Assembly: GCF_001189915.1 (NCBI RefSeq)
Contig: NZ_LFLS01000018.1
Coordinates: 1 to 64,000, forward strand
Direction of reading: 5' to 3'
Source: Herbaspirillum autotrophicum
GTDB lineage: Bacteria; Pseudomonadota; Gammaproteobacteria; Burkholderiales; Burkholderiaceae_D
Length of the DNA: 64,000 nt
Shown here: positions 51,721 to 59,924 of the stretch, piece by piece
Position numbering within the stretch: the stretch's first letter is position 1
Layout of the letters: every line of letters starts with the position of its first letter
Notes under the pieces: generated by a model
What the model saw: the letters and a program-made list of their open reading frames with translations, nothing else
Databases searched by the model: none
What the model was told of the DNA's origin: nothing
Position numbers and translations under genes: made by a program

Positions 51721-52617
51721 ATGAACGATCTGCCATTTGAACTGATACACGCGTTTGTGCGCGTCGCTGCGCACCAGAGTTTTGCGCGCGCCGCGCAAGA
51801 TTTACGGGTCACGCCGTCGGCCGTGAGCCGCCAGATCAAGCTGCTTGAGCATACCCTTGGCGTGCAATTGTTTTTTCGCACTACCCGCACCATGTCGCTC
51901 ACGCAAGCCGGGACAAGCTATCTCGCGGCGGCCCGCGAAGCCTTCAATCGCCTCGAAGTCGCAGGTCAGGAACTGGGGCGCATGCGCGATGAAATACGCG
52001 GCGAGTTGCGCATCAGCACGCCGGTGTCGTTCGGCCGGCGCTACATCGCACCGGCCTTGCCGCGGTTCATGGAGCAGCATCCGAACTTGTCGCTGGATTT
52101 AATGATGACCGACGATTTCGTCGATCTGGCCGAAGCTGGCATTGATCTCGCGATTCGCGTTGGCAAGCTGGAAGACTCGGCCTTGCGCGCACGCAAACTG
52201 GCGTCCAATCGCCGGATTCTGGTGGCCAGTCCCGATTACATCGCGCGGCGCGGCTCACCCAAAAAGCTGGATGAACTGAAACAGCATAGTTGCATTGTCC
52301 TCACCGTCAATCGCGACGGCGAACAATGGCGCTTTGCCAATCCCGGGGAAAAGGACTTTTCCGTCAAACCCAAAGGTATGCTGCGCGCCAATAACGGCGA
52401 TGCGGTGCTGGAGTTCGCGAAAGCCGGCAGTGGAATTGCGTTCATGTCTTCCGTGATGGTGCGTGATGCACTGGAAGAAAAATCGCTGGTGCGCCTGCTT
52501 CCCCGACACGCTGGTGCCGATGCCGGGGTCCACGCCGTATTCCTGACCGACCCGCAATTCAATCCCAAGGTGCGCGCATTGATTGATTTCCTGGTCGCAT
52601 TGCTCAAGCCATTGTGA
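51721..52617 (+). CDS. LysR family regulator (divergent to PhzF)
   Basis: A 298-aa LysR protein. LPFELIHAFVRVAAHQSFARAAQDLRVTPSAVSRQIKLLEHTLGVQLFFRTTRTMSLTQAGTSYLAAA is the winged helix; GELRISTPVSFGRRYIAPALPRFMEQHPNLSLDLMMTDDFVDLAEAGIDLAIRVG is the start of the effector domain. A GGAGG ribosome site lies 5 bp upstream of ATG 51721. Probable regulator of the PhzF-like gene. Confidence 0.93.
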   Translation: MNDLPFELIHAFVRVAAHQSFARAAQDLRVTPSAVSRQIKLLEHTLGVQLFFRTTRTMSLTQAGTSYLAAAREAFNRLEVAGQELGRMRDEIRGELRISTPVSFGRRYIAPALPRFMEQHPNLSLDLMMTDDFVDLAEAGIDLAIRVGKLEDSALRARKLASNRRILVASPDYIARRGSPKKLDELKQHSCIVLTVNRDGEQWRFANPGEKDFSVKPKGMLRANNGDAVLEFAKAGSGIAFMSSVMVRDALEEKSLVRLLPRHAGADAGVHAVFLTDPQFNPKVRALIDFLVALLKPL

Positions 52618-53051
52618 ACCACTCCTTCGCCGTGGCCGCTCAGGTTTGACCACTCCCCGCAGATCGCCTACACTTACGCCCATGTCAATCCACGTTCCCT
52701 CCTTTGCCACTGCAGCAACCGGACTGTCCACTGCGACCGTTCTGTTTTCGCACGTGCTCAGGTTGATGGGCGCTGAGCACGCCCTCCAGCCGGCAGCAGA
52801 TTCCTGAGCCCGGCGATATCCTTTTTTCCATTAGCGCAATTCACTTATCGCCGGGCTTAAGCCAGGCGCGATAGTGGCCGACTCCCTGCGGGTGATGGCT
52901 GCGCTTCGGGATTTTTCATGCATTCAATCATTTGCGGCAAGCACAGTCTTGCCGGGCACGGGCACGTCCGAGCATCCGCTTTCGGCCACCGCCACACGGC
53001 GCTGCCCGCTGACAACAATCAATCGGGTTTGGTTGCCGGCGCGAGGTCCTC
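52618..53051. other. Intergenic region with a 12-bp inverted repeat
   Basis: About 430 bp without a convincing gene. A perfect inverted repeat AGCCCGGCGATA (52807-52818) and TATCGCCGGGCT (52846-52857) encloses a T-rich 27-nt loop. This could be a terminator, a REP-type element or a structured RNA. A frame of 41 codons from 52682 has no ribosome site and is not called. Confidence 0.5.
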
Positions 53052-53924
53052 ATGGACCTGACCAAAAGTTTCGTCAAGGACAAGCGTCCGTGCGCCGATG
53101 GCTTCCGCTGGTTTCTGCGACACCACGCCGACGGCAGCGATTATCAACCGCTGCTCGACGCCCTGGTGAGTGCCGGCCGGGTCGATGACGCCTGCTGGTT
53201 GCTGACCCAGTTCGGTCCTACCGATGGCGTCTTGCGTGTCGACGCCATTGATGCCGAAGCAATCGTGTTTGCCGGCACGCTGGAGGTGCAGGGCAATATC
53301 GAAGTCGCTTCGATAGTCAGAGCCGGACGCGCCATCCATGCCGGTGGCGGCATACGCGCCGGGCAATCGATCATTGCCGGCGAAGAGATCAGGGCCGGCG
53401 GCAATATCCGTTGCGATGGCACGCTGGAAGCCGGCGGCGATATCAAGGTCGGCTGGGGTATCGAAGTACAAGACGCGATTCGCGGCGGCGGTGATTTGCG
53501 CAGCGAATGGGACCTGTTGTGCGGCGGCGCGCTGACGCTGGCGGGCAATGCCTTCGTCGGACAAGAGATAACGGTCAAGGGTGCTCTGCGATGTGACAAG
53601 AGTATCCGTGCCGGTGCCTCGATCACCGGCCACGATGACATCCGTGCCGGCAACGGTATCGAATCGGGCGCCGAGATTTTTTGCGAAAAGCATCTGGAAG
53701 CAAATTGGGGCATCAAGGCGCAGCAGACGATTGTCGCCAACGGCGCCATCAAGGCTGGTGAAAGCATTCAGACACAGGAAGAAATCCACGCCGGAGAAGG
53801 TTATGGCGTCTATGCCGGATTGATCGTTCAGTTTGATGCCTGGGAAGCCAGTGCCCAGGTGTACGCGCGCGCCAAACCCGAACGTCTGATGAGCGGCTGG
53901 TGGGGTGGTGCCTGCCTGGCCTGA
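53052..53924 (+). CDS. hexapeptide-repeat beta-helix protein of unknown function
   Basis: A 290-aa protein. Residues 1-66 form a small N-terminal domain with CADGFRWFLRHH and DDACWLLTQFG. Residues 67-246 are about 30 uninterrupted six-residue repeats with a hydrophobic residue at position 5 (DAEAIV, FAGTLE, VQGNIE ... AGRAIH, AGGGIR, AGQSII ... AGESIQ, TQEEIH); Ala-Gly fills positions 1-2 in many. This predicts a parallel beta-helix, related in style to bactofilin or DUF342 repeats but with its own register. Residues 247-290 are a Trp-rich tail. No signal peptide. The start has GAGGTC upstream. It is followed 72 bp later by an unknown gene on the same strand. Confidence 0.85.
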   Translation: MDLTKSFVKDKRPCADGFRWFLRHHADGSDYQPLLDALVSAGRVDDACWLLTQFGPTDGVLRVDAIDAEAIVFAGTLEVQGNIEVASIVRAGRAIHAGGGIRAGQSIIAGEEIRAGGNIRCDGTLEAGGDIKVGWGIEVQDAIRGGGDLRSEWDLLCGGALTLAGNAFVGQEITVKGALRCDKSIRAGASITGHDDIRAGNGIESGAEIFCEKHLEANWGIKAQQTIVANGAIKAGESIQTQEEIHAGEGYGVYAGLIVQFDAWEASAQVYARAKPERLMSGWWGGACLA

Positions 53925-53996
53925 TGGCGGTATTTCCGCCGCATGCCGCTTGCCATTCCTGAACCCTCACTGTTTGCTATTTGTCCGGAGCTGATG

Positions 53997-54641
53997 ATGT
54001 ACCCAAGCCTGATCAATCCCTTCACTTTCCCGCCATGGCTGCTGCGCATTCTCGAACTGCGCATTGATGTCCAACTGCCGCAGCCTGATCTGGAACGAGA
54101 ACTCGATACCCTCAATCGCCGGCTGCGGCAGCCCGGCGATATCTTGTATGACCTGCCTTTGCTGGATATCGATTTGCCCGGGCTGGTATTTCGTTACCGC
54201 GAAGCGGACGGCGAACACTATATCTATGTCGAAGATCTGCAACGCCAATGTCTGGCCGGCTACACCGTCTTCAATCGCCTGATTGAACTGAACCGGCGCC
54301 AAGACCGTTACCTGCGCGCACCGCATTCCAAATATGATCCGGCGTATCAGCGGCGCGGCATCGCCAGCGCCATCTATCGCTGGTGGCTGGATGCCGGCAA
54401 CTGCCTGCTCAGCGGTGCCCGCCAGTCACCCGCCGCCCACGCCTTATGGCAGTCACTGAGTCAACGCTACGCATTGATCTACGTCGATTTGCGCGACAAG
54501 ACCTTGTCCTATCTGGGACCGGAAGTCAGCAACCAGACCCGCGAAGAGCTGCATACCCGCATGATCCTTGCCGGGAAAAACTGGGATACCGGCCGGCTGG
54601 TTGAAAGCACGGGCATGATCATGCCATTCGATTTGCCGTGA
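53997..54641 (+). CDS. hypothetical protein, acetyltransferase-like, partner of the repeat protein
   Basis: A 214-aa protein starting at ATG 53997, chosen for its GGAG six bases upstream; the frame is open from 53943. It has no signal or membrane segment. HSKYDPAYQRRGIASAIYRWWLDAGNCLLSG resembles the acetyl-CoA-binding loop of GNAT enzymes (RRGIASAIY), but the rest cannot be matched. The N-terminal half is Leu/Pro-rich with LDLPLLDIDLPGLVFRYREADG-like strands. It lies 72 bp after the hexapeptide-repeat gene and is probably co-transcribed. Confidence 0.7.
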   Translation: MYPSLINPFTFPPWLLRILELRIDVQLPQPDLERELDTLNRRLRQPGDILYDLPLLDIDLPGLVFRYREADGEHYIYVEDLQRQCLAGYTVFNRLIELNRRQDRYLRAPHSKYDPAYQRRGIASAIYRWWLDAGNCLLSGARQSPAAHALWQSLSQRYALIYVDLRDKTLSYLGPEVSNQTREELHTRMILAGKNWDTGRLVESTGMIMPFDLP

Positions 54642-54657
54642 GCGAATCGGAACGCAG

Positions 54658-54688
54658 ACGGACGCCGGCCAGGTGCACGCGCGTCCGT
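54658..54688. terminator. Hairpin between convergent hypothetical and esterase genes
   Basis: ACGGACGC (54658-54665) pairs with GCGTCCGT (54681-54688). It sits 17 bp after the stop at 54641 and 39 bp from the convergent esterase stop, so it may act on both strands. Confidence 0.5.
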
Positions 54689-54726
54689 TGTCCGTGATGC
54701 GATCGTTTGCCGCCGCAATCCCGGGA

Positions 54727-55908
54727 CTATTTTCCGGCCGCCCTCTGCGTGCTGAAAAACCGCAGCATTTCCCGCGAAGCATCCGGCCCTTTGGCGTCAG
54801 TCCAAGACCCCTTTGCACTGCCGCCGGCCCATGCATGTCCGGCGCCATGAATCAGCCAATGTTCGGCCAGCACCGGCCGGCCATCCGCATGCAGCGAGGT
54901 GCGCGAAAATCCGTGGCCGCTGTCGGCTTTCCCTTCTTCAATGACGGTCGTCACGACGTCGGACACACCATTTTCTTCGCCGCTGTGCTGAAAGTCGGCA
55001 ACGAAGTCATCGATGACCCGGGAGCCATTGGCCGGGCTGACCGTGGTATCACGATCACCATGGAACACGATGACCGGGATCGCTTGCAATGCCGCATTCG
55101 GATTCCGTCTGCCGGCATCCGGCCGGCGCGCAGCACCGCGCATGGCGCTCAATGCCGACGACAGGTCGCTGGCCGCAGCATAAGGCAGACCGGAGTGCAC
55201 CCCCACTGCGCGATACAGATCGGGATAGGTACTGCCCATGATCACCGCCATCGCGCCGCCGGCCGACAAACCGGCAACAAACACGGCATCGCGGTCGAGT
55301 CCGTATTGGTCGATCACTTCATTGGTGATGCCGGCAATCAGCGAAGGCTCGCCTTGCCCGCGCGTCTGATCGATGGCCTTGAACCAGTTCCAGCATTTTG
55401 ACGTATTGGCGGCGCTGTCCTGCGTCGGATACACCACCAGAAAACCCTGTTCTTCAGCCAGCAGGTTCATTTGCGTGCCGCGCGCGAAATCGTCGGCATC
55501 CTGGGTGCAGCCATGCAACATGACCATCAGCGGCATGGCCTGACCCTGATAACTGGCGGGGATGTATACCTTGTAACGACGGCTGCCGGCGGCGTTGCCA
55601 TAAGTACCGGCAACAAATCTGCCTTGCGTGTCCGTCTCCGGTGCATCCATCTGGTCCGCAGCAGATGCCGGTGTGCCGGGATCTTTGTATGTCACGCCGA
55701 GCCGCGACAACAACTCGCTGACGAAGGCCGGTTGCGCCATGGCGCTGCTTGCGCCAGCGGATGCGGCCTTGCTGTTGCCGGGTGATCCGGTCAAGCCGGC
55801 CGCACCCAGTGCATCCTGAATGGCTTGCGTCGCTTTGCCGGCGCCATCCGAACCGAGCTGGCGGGTAATTTCCGCCATGCGTGCCTGTAAATCATCGAAC
55901 CTGGACAT
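54727..55908 (-). CDS. PHB-depolymerase-family esterase
   Basis: A 393-aa alpha/beta hydrolase. The nucleophile elbow is GLSAGGAMA, the oxyanion strand is LMVMLHGCTQDADDFARGTQMN, and the catalytic His is in IHGAGHAWAGG. SAANTSKCWNWF and DQTRGQGEPS are typical of the Esterase_PHB/LpqC group. There is no signal peptide. It follows the RHH regulator gene by 28 bp on the same strand. It may hydrolyse short hydroxyalkanoate oligomers or another ester. Confidence 0.92.
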   Translation of the reverse strand: MSRFDDLQARMAEITRQLGSDGAGKATQAIQDALGAAGLTGSPGNSKAASAGASSAMAQPAFVSELLSRLGVTYKDPGTPASAADQMDAPETDTQGRFVAGTYGNAAGSRRYKVYIPASYQGQAMPLMVMLHGCTQDADDFARGTQMNLLAEEQGFLVVYPTQDSAANTSKCWNWFKAIDQTRGQGEPSLIAGITNEVIDQYGLDRDAVFVAGLSAGGAMAVIMGSTYPDLYRAVGVHSGLPYAAASDLSSALSAMRGAARRPDAGRRNPNAALQAIPVIVFHGDRDTTVSPANGSRVIDDFVADFQHSGEENGVSDVVTTVIEEGKADSGHGFSRTSLHADGRPVLAEHWLIHGAGHAWAGGSAKGSWTDAKGPDASREMLRFFSTQRAAGK

Positions 55909-55936
55909 GAATTTCCTTTGATTGAATAGCTGCTCG

Positions 55937-56350
55937 CTAATGGATGCGGCCGGCCAGCGCCGCTTTTACTGCTGCACTGGCGTGAAAGGCGCCGAGCACC
56001 GTGACTGAATCGATCACTGCCGCCGCCAGTTCCGGGGTGACGTCAGCGGCAATCGTGGCCAGGCCGACCACCTGAATCTGCAGCCGCTCACCGTTGACTT
56101 GCAGCGCTTCCAGTTGCTGCCGCGAATAGGTTTCCAGCCCCAGCGCCAGACTCTTGCGGATGATGACGTGCTTGACCACTTCGGCATGAATCGCCAGTTG
56201 ATTGCGAATCGCGGTGCGAATCAGATCGGTGCGGTTGGCATAGAAACCTTCCTGCACCAGCAAATCGATTTGCCCGAGATCTACCACGCCGAGGTTGATC
56301 GTGATCTTTTCGCTGTCGCCGACACGCGGTTTGAGTTCAGTTACTGACAT
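55937..56350 (-). CDS. ribbon-helix-helix (CopG-like) regulator
   Basis: A 137-aa protein. KITINLGVVDLGQIDLLVQEGFYANRTDLIRTAIRNQLAIH is a ribbon-helix-helix DNA-binding unit (strand at about 15-20, then two helices). The C-terminal half, LQVNGERLQIQVVGLATIAADVTPELAAAVIDSVTVLGAFHASAAVKAAL, looks like a second ligand-binding or oligomerisation module rather than plain CopG. It is the first gene of a two-gene operon with the esterase. A perfect 30-bp palindrome lies 46 bp upstream, its likely operator. Start ATG 56350. Confidence 0.85.
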   Translation of the reverse strand: MSVTELKPRVGDSEKITINLGVVDLGQIDLLVQEGFYANRTDLIRTAIRNQLAIHAEVVKHVIIRKSLALGLETYSRQQLEALQVNGERLQIQVVGLATIAADVTPELAAAVIDSVTVLGAFHASAAVKAALAGRIH

Positions 56351-56376
56351 GCCCTGTTTTCCCTTGCTGCGCACAA

Positions 56377-56395
56377 TGTCATCCCCTTGATGACA
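56377..56395. promoter_or_regulatory. Stem TGTCATC/GATGACA upstream of the RHH operon
   Basis: Two 7-bp arms around CCCTT, directly adjacent to the 30-bp palindrome and closer to the gene. It could be a second operator half or a leader hairpin. Confidence 0.4.
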
Positions 56396-56396
56396 T

Positions 56397-56426
56397 CCAC
56401 ATACCATCTATATAGATGGTATGTGG
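56397..56426. promoter_or_regulatory. 30-bp perfect palindrome upstream of the RHH/esterase operon
   Basis: Each 15-base half, CCACATACCATCTAT and its exact complement, meets at a TATA centre. No mismatch over 30 bp is far beyond chance. Located 47-76 bp upstream of the RHH start, it is a likely autoregulatory operator, or a structured transcript element. Confidence 0.8.
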
Positions 56427-56682
56427 AGTATATACAGAGAATTGCAAGAGCGTCCGCCATTTATTGCTGCACCACCGAATGCCCTGAGGAAATTATCGTT
56501 TCAGCATCATCACGCAACCAAAATCTTTCTGTTCCGGCTCGCATCCAGACCCACCTCGCAGCCGCCAATCCCGCTACCCTGCTCGCTTTCAGCAGTGGCA
56601 AGCAACTCACTCCCGGCTTGTATGTGGCAAATACCCATGCTACCTTATAGTTAGCCATCTAACTAATTTCAGAGCAGCCATC

Positions 56683-57117
56683 TTGCCTTCCATCGAAGAA
56701 CGTTTCTCCCTGGCGCTGCACAATACAGCCCGCGCCTGGCGCCATGCATTGGATCGGCGCCTGAAAGACCTCGGCGTCGGCCAGGCTGGCTGGATGACCA
56801 TCGCCATGATCGCCAAAGCCGAACAAGCGCTGTCGCAAACCCAACTGGCGGATCGGCTGGGGATTGAAAACCCGACCATGGTGGCGATGGTTGATCGCCT
56901 GGTGAAAGCAGGACTGGTGACGCGCGCACCGTCCACCACCGACCGCCGCGTCAAGCAAGTGCTGCTGACCGATGACGGCAAGAAACTGTATGGCCGGGTC
57001 AGAACGGAAGCCGATGCTTTCCGCACGGAATTGCTCAAGGATATCGATCCGGCCGCACTCGCTGCCATGACCCGCCTGCTGGAGACACTGCAAGGCGCAG
57101 CCGATGCCGCATCATGA
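56683..57117 (+). CDS. MarR family regulator of the efflux operon
   Basis: A 144-aa winged-helix dimer. RFSLALHNTARAWRHALDRRLKDLGVGQAGWMTIAMIAKAEQALSQTQLADRLGIENPTMVAMVDRLVKAGLVTRAPSTTDRRVKQVLLTDDGKKL shows the classic MarR recognition helix and wing. It overlaps the MFS gene by 4 bp (ATGA). It should repress the operon and be released by the pump's substrates. Confidence 0.93.
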   Translation: MPSIEERFSLALHNTARAWRHALDRRLKDLGVGQAGWMTIAMIAKAEQALSQTQLADRLGIENPTMVAMVDRLVKAGLVTRAPSTTDRRVKQVLLTDDGKKLYGRVRTEADAFRTELLKDIDPAALAAMTRLLETLQGAADAAS

Positions 57118-58670
57118 CTGCCAGCACCGCATTACCGGTTGAGAAAGACACGCTGAACCGCCGCATGATCACGATCTCGATCATGCTCGCCACCATCATG
57201 CAAACGCTGGACGGCACCATTGCCAACGTCGCCTTGCCGCATATGCAAGGCAGCCTGTCGGCATCGCAGGATCAGATCACCTGGGTATTGACTTCATTCA
57301 TCGTCGCCGCCGCGATTGCCACGCCATTGACGGCCTGGTTCTCTGACCGCTTCGGTCAAAAGAATGTCTTGCTGGCTTCGATTGCCGGCTTCACCGTTGC
57401 CTCTGCCTTGTGCGGCCTCTCGACCTCGCTCAGCGCCATCGTCGGCGCACGTCTGCTGCAAGGCATTTCCGGCGCGGCGCTGGTGCCGCTGTCGCAATCG
57501 ATCTTGCTCGATATCAATCCGCGCGAGAAGCATGGTTCTGCCATGGCGGTGTGGGGCATGGGCGTGATGGTCGGTCCGATTCTTGGTCCGACACTGGGTG
57601 GCTGGCTGACCGAAAGCCTGAACTGGCGCTGGGTGTTCTTCATCAATCTGCCGGTCGGTTTGCTGGCCTTTTACGGCGTCTGGAAAACCATCCGCAAATC
57701 GGCAGCACCGGGCACCATGTACTTTGACATGTTCGGCTTTGCCACCCTCAGCATTGCCATCGGCGCGATGCAGATGCTGCTGGATCGCGGTGAACAGAAT
57801 GACTGGTTTTCCTCGACCGAAACCTGGATCGAAGCCATCACGCTCGGCGTCAGCCTGAGTTACTTCATCGTGCATACGGCGGCGCAACCGGTCAACCGGT
57901 CCTTCTTCGATTACCGTCTGTTGAAAAATTCCAACTACATCACCGGCCTGCTGTTCATCTTCATTGTCGGCGTGGTGTTGTTCGCCACCCGTGCGCTGAC
58001 GCCGACCATGCTGCAAGGCTTGATGAATTATCCGGCGGCACTGGCCGGGATGGTGACCGCGCCGAGCGGACTCGGCACCATGATGGCCATGCTGATCGTC
58101 GGCAAGCTGATTGGCCGCGTTGATTTGCGACTATTGCTGGCGACCGGCTTTTCGATCACCGCCTTTTCGCTGTGGCAAATGTCCGGCTATACGCTGGGCA
58201 TCCAGCAAAGCCAGATCGTCTGGCCCGGCCTGGTGCAAGGAATCGGCCTCGGACTGGTATTCGTCCCGCTGAGCGCCGCCACCTTCGCCACCCTGTCGCC
58301 TGAAATGCGGGCGCAGGGCACGGCCATCTATAGTCTGGTGCGCAACATCGGCAGCAGCATCGGCATCGCGCTGGTACAAACGATGTTGACGCGCAACACG
58401 CAAATCGTCCATTCAACGCTGGTGCAACATATCACTTATGCATCACCGGCGATGCAGGACAGCGCCGTGACCCAGAGTTTCAATCTGGCGACTGCGGCCG
58501 GCTGGGCCGCGCTCAATGCCGAGATCACCCGACAGGCAGCGATGGTCGCCTACGTCAATGATTTCTGGCTGATGATGCTGATGACGCTGGCGGTGATTCC
58601 GCTGCTGCTGTTCATCCGGCCGCCCAGGAAAAATACGCCGCTGGAAATCGATCATGCCGCCATGGAGTAG
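57114..58670 (+). CDS. DHA2 (EmrB/QacA) family MFS drug-efflux transporter
   Basis: A 518-aa inner-membrane protein with about fourteen segments. DGTIANVALPHMQGSLSASQDQITWVLTSFIVAAAIATPLTAWFSDRFG, ARLLQGISGAALVPLSQSILLDINP and GPILGPTLGGWLTESLNWRWVFFINLPVG are the DHA2 motifs. No emrA partner is present here, so it could work alone or with an outer component elsewhere. Translationally coupled to the MarR gene. Confidence 0.94.
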   Translation: MTASTALPVEKDTLNRRMITISIMLATIMQTLDGTIANVALPHMQGSLSASQDQITWVLTSFIVAAAIATPLTAWFSDRFGQKNVLLASIAGFTVASALCGLSTSLSAIVGARLLQGISGAALVPLSQSILLDINPREKHGSAMAVWGMGVMVGPILGPTLGGWLTESLNWRWVFFINLPVGLLAFYGVWKTIRKSAAPGTMYFDMFGFATLSIAIGAMQMLLDRGEQNDWFSSTETWIEAITLGVSLSYFIVHTAAQPVNRSFFDYRLLKNSNYITGLLFIFIVGVVLFATRALTPTMLQGLMNYPAALAGMVTAPSGLGTMMAMLIVGKLIGRVDLRLLLATGFSITAFSLWQMSGYTLGIQQSQIVWPGLVQGIGLGLVFVPLSAATFATLSPEMRAQGTAIYSLVRNIGSSIGIALVQTMLTRNTQIVHSTLVQHITYASPAMQDSAVTQSFNLATAAGWAALNAEITRQAAMVAYVNDFWLMMLMTLAVIPLLLFIRPPRKNTPLEIDHAAME

Positions 58671-58683
58671 GCGGCCGCAAGCA

Positions 58684-59187
58684 TCACATGCGGATCGCGG
58701 ATTTCAACCATGGCCGTTGTGCGAAACGACGTTGTTCGAAGGCCTTGATTTCCACGCTGTGCGCCAGCGTCAGCCCGATGTCGTCCCAACCTTCCAGCAA
58801 ACAGGTTTTGGTGAACGCTGAGATCGCAAACTCCTGACGCCAGCCGTCGTCATCGCTGATGGTTTGCTGTTGCAGATCGACATGCAGACAATAACCCGGC
58901 ACTTGCTCCGCTTTGCGGAACAGGTAGCCGATTGCCGCATCACCGAGCGCCACCGGCAACAGGCCATAGCGGTCATCATTCATCGCCAGATGCATCGAGC
59001 AACCCGGCTCGCGCCAACTGAAACCAGCATCGCGGAAAATCCGGTCGAGTCCTTCCCGTTCTGCCTGTTCCTTGACCGGGCCGGAACCCGGCACCACCAA
59101 TGCCAGCCTGACCGAAGCCGCTACCGGACGTCCCGATATGCGATGCCGGTTCAACAACTTTCTTCCGGCCGGATTCGTCCCGCTTCC
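58684..59187 (-). pseudogene. Chimeric leuC-leuD remnant (isopropylmalate dehydratase)
   Basis: A single frame joins two genes. The first part, [16 protein letters not shown] ... [36 protein letters not shown], is the C-terminal region of LeuC. At [12 protein letters not shown] it passes straight into Leu[32 protein letters not shown] ... [37 protein letters not shown]. Roughly the last 70 residues of LeuC and the first 80-odd of LeuD are missing. One Fe-S cysteine is lost (CSMC to CSMH), and the upstream GSCTN motif appears as GSGTN. The frame is clean to a stop at 58684. It cannot be a working dehydratase; intact leuCD must lie elsewhere. Confidence 0.8.
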
Positions 59188-59342
59188 TCGCCAACAGCGG
59201 AGAAGCGACCGCGGGCGGCGCTGTTCCTACGCCGTAATCAGCATTCGTCCGACCACGCCGTGAGGCGGAGCGGCATACACTATGCCCAGCCGCTGCCACA
59301 TGGCGCCGCCACTTTTTCTGCTTCCGCTCTATAAGGCTTCGT

Positions 59343-59597
59343 ATGGATGCTCACGCCAATGAACAACAAGCACGCCAGCAATACGCTGACGAACTCCGGC
59401 AGCGTTATCGCGATTTGCGGCGCTGGGCAGTAGAACACTGGCCGAATACCGCGCAACCGCTGACGGCCGCCGACTTCATTGCGACCGACCGCGAACTGCA
59501 ATTGCTGCTGGGCGCCAGATTGCATCTTGGACAGCAAGGCAGCAATCCGCCGGCGCACGCCGACTATGAGCAAGTCACGCCGATGCCATGGCCCTGA
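59343..59597 (+). CDS. small hypothetical protein
   Basis: An 84-aa soluble, Gln/Arg/Leu-rich protein (MDAHANEQQARQQYADELRQRYRDLRRWAVEHWPNTAQPL). Residues 5-35 look like an amphipathic helix; the C-terminal LGQQGSNPPAHADYEQVTPMPWP is Pro-rich and probably disordered. No family is recognised. The start has AAGG nine bases upstream. Confidence 0.65.
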   Translation: MDAHANEQQARQQYADELRQRYRDLRRWAVEHWPNTAQPLTAADFIATDRELQLLLGARLHLGQQGSNPPAHADYEQVTPMPWP

Positions 59598-59678
59598 ACA
59601 TCAAGCGGTGATGATCGCAATGCCCGTCATGCGTCGGCGCCCGACGTGAGGCATGCATCGGGGCAGGCGTAAACGCAA

Positions 59679-59701
59679 GACACCGCCCGGGAGGCGGTGT
59701 C
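59679..59701 (-). terminator. Terminator of the stress-peptide gene
   Basis: GACACCGCC pairs with GGCGGTGTC around a 5-nt loop. On the minus strand it follows the stop at 59748 by 47 bp and is succeeded by TTGCGTTT. Confidence 0.7.
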
Positions 59702-59747
59702 GTTGTGTCAGGGAGCAATTCCCTGTGCCGGTGTGGTGACGGCTTGC

Positions 59748-59924
59748 TTACTTCGTATTCTTGTGGCTTTGCTGGCCGGCCTTGACTGGTTGTTCATGGC
59801 TGCCACTGCGGGCACCCGCCGACTGTTGTGGTGTGGACGAACCGGAGCTTGCGTTCTTGTGACTTTGCTGACCGGCTTTGACCTGTTGATCGTGGTTGCC
59901 ACCGCGGGTATTTTCACTAGACAT
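59748..59924 (-). CDS. KGG-type stress-induced small peptide
   Basis: A 58-aa hydrophilic peptide. Two near-identical 17-residue repeats, GGNHDQQVKAGQQSHKN and SGSHEQPVKAGQQSHKN, are joined by a Ser-rich linker. It resembles the Gly/Lys/His-rich stress peptides of the KGG/Con-10/GsiB kind, which are very hydrophilic and induced by stress. The ATG at 59924 has a strong AAGGAG. Longer frames to 59996 have no support. Confidence 0.75.
   Translation of the reverse strand: MSSENTRGGNHDQQVKAGQQSHKNASSGSSTPQQSAGARSGSHEQPVKAGQQSHKNTK

Noticed and set aside
58976..59299. 107-codon minus-strand frame over the leuC relic
   Set aside because: Shifted frame of the leuC-leuD remnant; the similarity is in the other frame.
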